Assembly: GCA_021812745.1 (NCBI GenBank)
Contig: JAKAMS010000040.1
Location: 1 to 12,122 of the forward strand
Length of the DNA stretch: 12,122 bases
DNA from: Bacteroidota bacterium
GTDB taxonomy: Bacteria > Bacteroidota > Ignavibacteria > Ignavibacteriales > Melioribacteraceae
Reading direction: 5' to 3'
The stretch's first letter is position 1; every line of letters begins with the position of its first letter. Shown here in pieces: positions 1 to 5,128 of the stretch. Made by a program: the position numbers and the translations under genes. Below the pieces are notes generated by a model, which worked only from the letters and a program-made list of their open reading frames with translations, had not been told where the DNA came from and made no database searches.

Positions 1-132
1 AATCTCTTCTGTGCCCCATGTTGGAAAAAAGTTTGTCCTTATAATCTGGAGTGTATTCAGATGATTGACCTAGAAAGAATAGTCAATGAATCCTTAGCGT
101 ATTTTGACAAGAAAAAAGATGAACCGGAATAA
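1..132 (+). CDS. Glycosyltransferase family 9 (heptosyltransferase-like), C-terminal end only
   Basis: Frame 1 is open from the first base to the TAA at 130-132 and gives 43 residues. They begin with a Cys-rich stretch (C-A-P-C-W, then V-C-P-Y, then L-E-C-I) followed by a helical tail ending in D-E-P-E. Closely spaced cysteines followed by a D/S-LERIV-type helix are typical of the C-terminus of GT9 ADP-heptose:LPS heptosyltransferases, which add sugars to the lipopolysaccharide core at the cytoplasmic face of the inner membrane. That is family knowledge; only the tail is visible, so donor and acceptor cannot be judged. The gene begins outside the window. Its last 14 bases overlap the ATG chosen for the next gene, so the two are probably co-transcribed. 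An unrelated Cys-rich tail cannot be excluded. Confidence 0.6.
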   Translation, partial: NLFCAPCWKKVCPYNLECIQMIDLERIVNESLAYFDKKKDEPE

Positions 133-1009
133 AATTGATCTTCGTGCAAAGTATGAAACGTTTAAGCGCCCTTTGATTCTTGATGGCGCTATGGGTACTC
201 TTTTGCAACAAAAGAATATACCTCTGCATAAAAATCTTTGGTCTTCGATTGTAAACATTACTCATCAAGAATTAATTGTTCAGTTGCATAAAGAATATAT
301 AGAGGCGGGAGCAGATATTATAACAACAAATACCTTCCGTTCTAATCCAATTGCCTTTAGTAAATCAAATCTTAATATAACAAACGAGGAATTTATCCGA
401 AGCGGGGTTCAGTTAGCTATTGATGCAATAGATGATAAACAAATTATAATCGCCGGCTCAAATGCACCGGCTGAAGATTGTTACCAGGCAGAAAGATCGG
501 TTACTCAGAACAAATTAGATTACAATCATAAATTTCACATCGAGCAGCTATGGGAAAACGGCTGTGATATTATCTGGAATGAAACACAAAGTCACTGGGA
601 TGAGATTAAAATTATTTGCGCTTTTTGTTCAGAAAACTCTTATCCTTTTACGGTAAATCTTTACTTCAACGAAGAATTAAATCTATTAAGCGGAGAACCT
701 TTACACGATGCAATCAGTTTCGTTTCGGACTTTTCTCCTACCGGTATTGGATTCAATTGCGTGCGCCCACAATTACTAAAAAAGTATTTTGAAAATAATA
801 CCCCTCCAAATAATTGGGGATTCTATTTTAATTGTGGTGGTGATATTCATGATGAAATAATTAAATGCGACCTTAACCATTATGGGTATCTAAATGACGT
901 AAAACAATTTTTAGACTTGAACCCCATGTACGTTGGCTCTTGTTGCGGTTCCAATCAGAATCACACAAGAGCAATTAAGGAACTGTTCAATGAATTATAT
1001 AGAAATTAA
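119..1009 (+). CDS. Homocysteine S-methyltransferase family protein (Zn-dependent)
   Basis: The product has 296 residues, normal for a stand-alone homocysteine-binding/methyltransferase domain (the MetH N-terminal module, MmuM or YitJ type). Visible hallmarks are D-G-A-M-G-T (residues 22-27), the A-G-A-D-I-I-T-T-N-T-F strand (about 64-74), G-F-N-C with the first Zn-ligand Cys (C214), and G-S-C-C-G near the end with the other two (C275, C276). In this family the three cysteines hold Zn that activates homocysteine thiolate for methylation to methionine. The methyl donor (S-methylmethionine, SAM or a methyl-corrinoid) cannot be told from sequence. The ATG at 119 is preferred over an in-frame TTG at 104, because it gives a normal N-terminus and a short 14-base overlap with the upstream gene. 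The next gene starts inside its 3' end (20-base overlap). It could also be a partner of a split MetH encoded elsewhere. Confidence 0.85.
   Translation: MNRNKIDLRAKYETFKRPLILDGAMGTLLQQKNIPLHKNLWSSIVNITHQELIVQLHKEYIEAGADIITTNTFRSNPIAFSKSNLNITNEEFIRSGVQLAIDAIDDKQIIIAGSNAPAEDCYQAERSVTQNKLDYNHKFHIEQLWENGCDIIWNETQSHWDEIKIICAFCSENSYPFTVNLYFNEELNLLSGEPLHDAISFVSDFSPTGIGFNCVRPQLLKKYFENNTPPNNWGFYFNCGGDIHDEIIKCDLNHYGYLNDVKQFLDLNPMYVGSCCGSNQNHTRAIKELFNELYRN
977..982 (+). promoter_or_regulatory. Ribosome binding site that fixes the ispE start
   Basis: AAGGAA lies seven bases before the ATG at 990, inside the end of the methyltransferase gene. The open frame runs further upstream (to 933), but only the 990 start has this site and gives the family's usual N-terminus, in which the A-P-A-K-I-N motif begins around residue 8. 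Confidence 0.7.
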
Positions 1010-1829
1010 AGCGCCCGCAAAAATAAATATAGGATTATCAATTCTCTCAAAAAGAGTAGACGGATTTCATAATCTGTCCACACTCTTCTACCCCATTTCA
1101 GATCTTTTTGATGTTTTGATGTTTGAACAAGCAAATCAATTTGAATTTTATTGCGATTCAGATTTGGTCCCTAGAGACAACTCTAATCTTGTAGTAAAAG
1201 CAAAAAATATATTAGAAGAGGTTACCGGTAAAATATTAAAAGTAAAAATCGAACTTCAGAAAAATATTCCTTCTCAAGCCGGGTTAGGAGGAGGTAGTTC
1301 AGATGCAGCCGCTACTTTAATCTCACTTAACGAAATGTTCAAGCTCAATCTTAATCATGATAAGTTAATTGATTTGGCATTACAGCTTGGTTCTGATGTT
1401 CCATTTTTTATAAAGTCGAAACCTGCAATTGGCTCTTCCCGAGGGGAAACTTTGGACTATGTAGATCTTGAAATACATGAACCAATTTTGATAGTTAACC
1501 CCGGTATTGATATCTCTACAAAAGAAGCATTTCAGAATGTTTCCCCAAAGAATGATCAGTTTGATCTTCATTCCGTTATTAAAGATGGAAAATTAGATTA
1601 TGAAATTATGAAGAGAAATCTTAAAAACGATTTTGAGAATTATGTGTTTGGAAAATATCCAGAGATCGAGGGAATTAAAAAGCAGTTTGATAATGATGGC
1701 GCAATCTTTTCTCTTCTGTCCGGTTCCGGTTCAACTGTTTATGGCATTTTCCCAAATATCAAATTGGCAGAGATAGCAAAATCAAATGTTCCCGGAAAAT
1801 ATTTTAGCTTTCTAAGTAATCTAAAGTAA
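990..1829 (+). CDS. ispE: 4-diphosphocytidyl-2-C-methyl-D-erythritol kinase
   Basis: IspE phosphorylates the 2-hydroxyl of CDP-methylerythritol with ATP, the fourth step of the non-mevalonate (MEP) isoprenoid pathway, in the cytoplasm. The 279-residue product is full length for this GHMP kinase. It shows A-P-A-K-I-N-I-G-L at the N-terminus with the catalytic-type Lys11, D-G-F-H-N-L (24-29), the ATP-binding loop P-S-Q-A-G-L-G-G-G-S-S-D-A (94-106), L-G-S-D-V-P-F-F with the likely catalytic base Asp136, and the C-terminal L-S-G-S-G-S-T-V-Y-G motif (243-252). The start at 990 is supported by AAGGAA seven bases upstream. The first 20 bases overlap the methyltransferase gene, which implies translational coupling. 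It is the last gene of the plus-strand run and faces the minus-strand operon that follows. Confidence 0.96.
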   Translation: MNYIEIKAPAKINIGLSILSKRVDGFHNLSTLFYPISDLFDVLMFEQANQFEFYCDSDLVPRDNSNLVVKAKNILEEVTGKILKVKIELQKNIPSQAGLGGGSSDAAATLISLNEMFKLNLNHDKLIDLALQLGSDVPFFIKSKPAIGSSRGETLDYVDLEIHEPILIVNPGIDISTKEAFQNVSPKNDQFDLHSVIKDGKLDYEIMKRNLKNDFENYVFGKYPEIEGIKKQFDNDGAIFSLLSGSGSTVYGIFPNIKLAEIAKSNVPGKYFSFLSNLK

Positions 1830-1832
1830 TAA

Positions 1833-1889
1833 CATTATCCCAACGTTTTCTCTTGTAGCAAACGTGAGAAGTGAAATACAGTGATAATG
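1833..1889. repeat. Nested inverted repeats between convergent genes
   Basis: The 109-base gap between the converging ispE and T9SS-protein genes holds two nested inverted repeats. The outer arms are CATTATC (1833-1839) and GATAATG (1883-1889); the inner arms are ACGTTT (1843-1848) and AAACGT (1860-1865). The arms are AT-rich and no T-run follows on either strand, so this is not a textbook terminator. It could still be a weak bidirectional transcription end, or chance in AT-rich DNA. Confidence 0.3.
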
Positions 1890-1938
1890 GATAGACTCTC
1901 TCATGTTTATAGATTATTTACTGTACCGAAATTTGTCG

Positions 1939-2556
1939 TTATTTCATCAATACCATCTTCTTGCTGATATTCACATTGTTGCCGCTCAATCTGTATATGT
2001 ACATTCCGCTTGCAAAATGACTTGCATCGAAATCCGTTTTGTAATAACCGGCTTGGTATTCCCCATCACCGAGAACATGAACTAATTGACCAAGAATATT
2101 ATAAACGCCTATGCTGTATCTGCCGCTTTGCGGAATTGTAAACTCAATTGCAGTTGTTGGATTGAATGGATTTGGATAGTTCTGTCCCAACTTAAACTCT
2201 TTAGGAAGAGAATACTCAATTACTATCTCTTTCTTCCAACTGCCACCTTTGTTGTCTGTAATTAAAAACCTGAGTGTGTCTTTAGGTGTTTCATGGATGC
2301 GTTTTACATCGAATAAAAAAACAGCTTCTCTTTCTTCTCCCTTCTTCAGTTTATCTATCTCAACGAATTTGCTACAAACTTCAATTCCTCTCGGAAGATT
2401 TAAAAGAGCGACTGTAATTTTTTCTGCACTTAATGTTTCAGATTCGTTTACAACACTTAATACTATCTCATTTCCTTTTGTATTGGGAACAACTTGGTAA
2501 ACAGTCTGCGCATAAAGCGTTGTTGTAATAAGTAAGTAAAAAATCAACTTTTTCAT
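1939..2556 (-). CDS. Small exported protein with type IX secretion (type A) sorting domain
   Basis: The product has 205 residues. A signal peptide (M-K-K then a hydrophobic stretch, likely cut after Ala16) is followed by a beta-rich domain of about 100 residues with no recognised family. The C-terminal sorting domain (about 120-205) contains Q-N-Y-P-N-P-F-N-P-T-T (125-135), I-Y-N/V-Y-N-I-L-G-Q-type strands, G-Y-Y, and the closing F-A-S-G-M-Y-I-Y-R-L ... K-K-M-V-L-M-K. Such tails direct proteins through the T9SS across the outer membrane and are then removed or anchored; this is known for Bacteroidota and relatives. It is the last gene of the minus-strand exported-protein cluster, 24 bases after the second partner gene. 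It is the only one of the five with this tag. Because most T9SS tails sit on larger cargo, it may be the residue of a longer protein or a small structural factor. Confidence 0.85.
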   Translation of the reverse strand: MKKLIFYLLITTTLYAQTVYQVVPNTKGNEIVLSVVNESETLSAEKITVALLNLPRGIEVCSKFVEIDKLKKGEEREAVFLFDVKRIHETPKDTLRFLITDNKGGSWKKEIVIEYSLPKEFKLGQNYPNPFNPTTAIEFTIPQSGRYSIGVYNILGQLVHVLGDGEYQAGYYKTDFDASHFASGMYIYRLSGNNVNISKKMVLMK

Positions 2557-2580
2557 TTTTCCTATCCCGCCTTTATTTTA

Positions 2581-3552
2581 TCACTTCAATTGTTCGATCA
2601 GATATTCTGCATTGTACTTTAGCAGAGCATAAGCCTCGCCGGTGAAAGTTCCGCGTTCCTCTTTCCCTTTCTCTTTTTCACTCCTCTTTTCATAATATTC
2701 TTCCACTTTCTTAACAAACTCCTCAAGCTTTTTCTTTGCCTCTTTTGTTTTATCTTTTACAAGCCGCGCACGGGCTTCATCCAAATATTTTATCAACTCC
2801 TTAACAATCTTGCTCTCTTTTTCTTCATCATTTTTTTCTTTCTTATCAGCAATCCACCCTAATAAAAAAGATTGATTTATATAGCTTTTGAGTGTATCTA
2901 AAAAATCATTGTATGAAATTGTTGGAGATATATAAACCGGAACAACGGTTTTTCTCACGACATAATTTCTTGGAAAACTACTTAGACTATCGAGGGCATT
3001 GTTAAGAAAATCGGATGTTTCTTCCTCGCTTAATGTATACCAAGGTGTTCTTCCCTGAAAAACTGCTTCTCCTATACCCGGCAAGTTCTCTGAATTTATG
3101 ATAAACCCGTCTTTACTCTGATTTATTTTAAGTTCAGTATCCCCATAGACTGTATGTTCCTCATAGTGCCCAAACCAGGTATGTCTTCCTTTATAGACTT
3201 TTTCTGTATCATCTTTGGACCAATCATTCGCAGTTAAGTCTCTATAATTTATTAGTGTATCAATTAGTAGAGCAAAAGTTTCTAAGGGCATTTTACTTTC
3301 AGACAAGTTTGTTATCTTGTAAGAGTAAATGAAGTCACGCATTTTCTTTTTTATACTGTACTCAATTTTAGGAATTACCTTATTGCTGGGTATAAATATC
3401 ACTGTCATAAACGTATCTACGCCGGCTATATTGGTCCAATAGCTAATTTCATATTCTCCTCTATCAGGATAAAAAATTAAAGTATCATTCTGCGCACTGA
3501 TGTTACAAAATATTATTAAAATTATTCCCAAAATAATCTTTATTGTTTTCAT
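2581..3552 (-). CDS. Exported helical partner protein B (paralogue of 4250-5128)
   Basis: The function is not known. The product has 323 residues: a signal peptide (cleavage near Ala20-Gln21), a mixed N-terminal domain, and a charged helical C-terminal part. It matches the product of 4250-5128 in order: a Y-S-Y-K block followed by N-L-S-E-S (N-M-S-E-A in the other), L-P-G-I, F-L-D-T-L-x-S-Y, W-I-A-D-K-K, F-V-K-K-V, and the ending E-A-Y-A-L-L-K-Y-N-A-E-Y-L-I-E-Q-L. The tail pattern (a helix with L-D-x-A-x-x-x-L-x-K, E-x-F-V-K-K-V, then the E-A-Y-A-L-L helix) faintly recalls FIMAH-type helical domains at the end of some bacterial exported proteins; this is a pattern impression only. It has no sorting tail. 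It starts 10 bases after the truncated peptidase copy, with GAGAG as a plausible ribosome site. It is more AT-rich and more normal for the region than its paralogue. Confidence 0.75.
   Translation of the reverse strand: MKTIKIILGIILIIFCNISAQNDTLIFYPDRGEYEISYWTNIAGVDTFMTVIFIPSNKVIPKIEYSIKKKMRDFIYSYKITNLSESKMPLETFALLIDTLINYRDLTANDWSKDDTEKVYKGRHTWFGHYEEHTVYGDTELKINQSKDGFIINSENLPGIGEAVFQGRTPWYTLSEEETSDFLNNALDSLSSFPRNYVVRKTVVPVYISPTISYNDFLDTLKSYINQSFLLGWIADKKEKNDEEKESKIVKELIKYLDEARARLVKDKTKEAKKKLEEFVKKVEEYYEKRSEKEKGKEERGTFTGEAYALLKYNAEYLIEQLK
2592..2635. repeat. Direct repeat, copy 1 (partner B 3' end)
   Basis: This 44-base stretch matches 4276-4319 at 36 of 44 positions by eye, and most differences fall at third codon positions. 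It encodes the last helix of both partner proteins. It is nucleotide-level evidence that the two genes descend from one duplicated ancestor, and it could serve as a recombination substrate. Confidence 0.75.
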
Positions 3553-3562
3553 AAATGTCTCT

Positions 3563-4189
3563 CTATTTAATTAAATGCCAGTGTTCTTTATTCTGTACAC
3601 CAGGAGATTCTAACATTACTGTTGAGAATATGTTTTCTTCCTTATCAGGATCAAGTAATATTTCACGAAACTTACCTAATTGATATGGTTCCAAAATACT
3701 ATCTCCATCATCATTAATAATTTCCTCACCATTATCATACCAGCCATTAGGCTTTCCCTTTTCTTTCCATCTTTCACCAAGCATTAATCTACTCTGGGTA
3801 TCAACACAATTGCCAATTCTATGTGTCTTATGATCCCCGTCCCACATTCCGTTTATATCAAATTTCCCTCCGAAAGGAAGGCTCATATCATTAATTGATA
3901 ACACCGGAATATTTGAAAATTTATTATACCATGCTAAACTTAGATTTAATATTGCTTTATCAATATTACGCGTTCCCCAATGATTATGATCTTCATTGTA
4001 ATCAGCGGGCACTGGATGATCCTCTGTCCCATCAATTTTTATATAATTATAATTTACTGGTAATAGACTTAATCCGAGAACTTTCACCGTCACATCTACA
4101 CAATTCTTATTTTTCGCTTTTGGTGATCTTACGACTATTCTTTCCATCCCTCCAAACTCCGAAGCAGAATACTTATCTTCCGTTAGCAT
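3563..4189 (-). CDS. Headless LAS/MepA-like peptidase-domain copy, probable decaying gene
   Basis: This 208-residue frame aligns with the C-terminal ~190 residues of the product of 5125-7563: A-S-E-F-G-G (9-14), V-L-G-L-S-L-L-P (37-44), E-D-H-N-H-W-G (66-72), I-N-D-M-S-L-P-F-G-G-K-F-D (99-111), H-x2-H-R-I-G-x3-D (H120, H123, D130) and E-H-W-H-L (202-206). H-x2-G-x3-D plus a late H-x-H is the zinc-site layout of LAS-type peptidases (VanX, MepA), so a peptidase fold is likely, though the substrate is unknown. Unlike its paralogue it has no signal peptide and no full Ig region. A stop (4202-4204) lies just upstream in frame, and the ATG at 4189 has no convincing ribosome site. Homology continues upstream in another frame (4173-4256), so the gene was broken by deletion and frameshift. 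The metal-site residues are intact, so recent decay or residual expression remain possible. Confidence 0.65.
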   Translation of the reverse strand: MLTEDKYSASEFGGMERIVVRSPKAKNKNCVDVTVKVLGLSLLPVNYNYIKIDGTEDHPVPADYNEDHNHWGTRNIDKAILNLSLAWYNKFSNIPVLSINDMSLPFGGKFDINGMWDGDHKTHRIGNCVDTQSRLMLGERWKEKGKPNGWYDNGEEIINDDGDSILEPYQLGKFREILLDPDKEENIFSTVMLESPGVQNKEHWHLIK

Positions 4190-4256
4190 CTGTAACGCTT
4201 TCTATTTGCACACTCCCATTCCTGAACTTACCCTTCGTGACCCATTCTTTTACTTT
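4173..4256 (-). pseudogene. Out-of-frame remnant of the Ig-like domain preceding the peptidase copy
   Basis: On the minus strand from 4256 to the TAA at 4173-4175, in a frame different from both neighbours, the DNA reads K-V-K-E-W-V-T-K-G-K-F-R-N-G-S-V-Q-I, then E-S-V-T-D-A-N-G-R. This matches the end of the Ig-like domain in the long protein (L-W-G ... T-D-Q-N-G, then A-S-E-F-G-G). The matching A-S-E-F-G-G lies just downstream in the frame of 3563-4189. The long gene has 24 bases between the Gly codon of N-G and the A-S-E-F codons; here there are 13, so an 11-base net loss explains the frame break. The remnant begins inside the last codons of partner A. Confidence 0.65.
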
Positions 4257-5128
4257 CCCCTCTTCTTCTGTAAACGTTCGATCAGGTACTCTGCATTGAA
4301 CTTCAGCAGTGCGTATGCTTCATTGCTCATGACAAGTTTCTTTTCTTCCTTCTCTTCTTCATGGTTCTGACTTTCCTTGTACAGCTTCACCACCTTCTTC
4401 ACAAATTTTTCTACTTCTTCTCGTGCTTTCACGGAATCTCCTTTCATGAGGGCTGTTTTGGCTTTTACTAACCGCTTATCGAGTTTTGCAACGATGCCGT
4501 CTTCTTTTTCTTCATCGTCTTCATCTTTCTTTTCTTCTTTCTTATCGATGAGCCAGTCGAGACGAACAGCTTGGTGTTTGTAGGAGGTGAGGGTGTCGAG
4601 GAAGGATAGCGGCAAGAAGGGCGAAGGCGGAGTGGAAGGACCGATTGTATATCCTTTAACACTATTATTAAATATTCCTGTAGTACTTTTTTTAAATTCG
4701 GTTCCCTCATCAAATTGAGCATCTATATATCCTATGGCAAAAAAATTTACAATTCCTGGGAGGCCTTTACTTTTGATTACAAAATTATCTTTCCTTGTAC
4801 CAGGGAAAATATCTTTCATTGAATCTAACGATGCCCAGCTTGCAGCTATTAAATTTAATTTATTGAGTTTCCGTGAATACCAACCTGTTGGTGCGATTAT
4901 GTTAAATGAGTCAACTTTCGCTTCTATATAAAATTTCCAAATTTCTTGCTCGGCTTCGCTCATATTTAACACTTTGTAGGAATATGTAAATTCATTTATT
5001 TGTTTTAGTATTTTAGAATAGACAACAGGTTTTATTTTTCTTGCTGAGGGGTATTCTTGTAAAGAATCGGTTTGTGCATAAATCATCCCGGACAATAAAG
5101 CTATTATTAATATTATTAACCTTTTCAT
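4250..5128 (-). CDS. Exported helical partner protein A (paralogue of 2581-3552)
   Basis: The family is unrecognised. The product has 292 residues: a signal peptide (M-K-R plus hydrophobic core, likely cleavage after Ala18), an N-terminal domain with Y-S-Y-K-V-L-N-M-S-E-A (49-59) and L-P-G-I (123-126), then F-L-D-T-L-T-S-Y (177-184), W-L-I-D-K-K (192-197), an acidic/lysine-rich stretch (about 196-210), and helices ending in E-A-Y-A-L-L-K-F-N-A-E-Y-L-I-E-R-L (270-286). The paralogous protein B shares all of these. The start overlaps the stop of the peptidase gene by four bases (ATGA), with AGGGAG eight bases upstream, so it is very likely co-translated and works with that protein. Its last residues (K-K-R-G-K) go beyond the end of protein B and overlap the remnant of the broken peptidase copy, so the true end may be a fusion scar. 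GC content changes abruptly near residue 163. Confidence 0.78.
   Translation of the reverse strand: MKRLIILIIALLSGMIYAQTDSLQEYPSARKIKPVVYSKILKQINEFTYSYKVLNMSEAEQEIWKFYIEAKVDSFNIIAPTGWYSRKLNKLNLIAASWASLDSMKDIFPGTRKDNFVIKSKGLPGIVNFFAIGYIDAQFDEGTEFKKSTTGIFNNSVKGYTIGPSTPPSPFLPLSFLDTLTSYKHQAVRLDWLIDKKEEKKDEDDEEKEDGIVAKLDKRLVKAKTALMKGDSVKAREEVEKFVKKVVKLYKESQNHEEEKEEKKLVMSNEAYALLKFNAEYLIERLQKKRGK
4276..4319. repeat. Direct repeat, copy 2 (partner A 3' end)
   Basis: The partner of 2592-2635, 36 of 44 bases identical by eye. It encodes the final helix of partner A and sits right next to the junction with the broken peptidase copy. Confidence 0.75.

Noticed and set aside
104..118. TTG start for the methyltransferase gene
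   Set aside because: The ATG at 119 gives a normal-length protein and a smaller overlap; nothing in the five extra residues looks conserved.
1833..1889. Rho-independent terminator after ispE
   Set aside because: The repeats are AT-rich with large loops and lack a T-run on either strand; kept only as a weak repeat.
3490..3510. Lipoprotein signal (Cys16) in partner B
   Set aside because: The residues before the Cys (I-I-F) do not fit a lipobox, and an ordinary signal-peptidase site follows at S-A-Q.
4170..4185. Programmed ribosomal frameshift joining the Ig remnant to the peptidase copy
   Set aside because: No slippery heptamer or clear downstream structure is seen, and the upstream frame has no start or signal peptide of its own; gene decay explains it better.
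3895..4299. 134-residue plus-strand open frame
   Set aside because: It is antisense to the peptidase copy and partner A, with low-complexity Leu/Ser-rich sequence and no family features; a shadow of the minus-strand genes.
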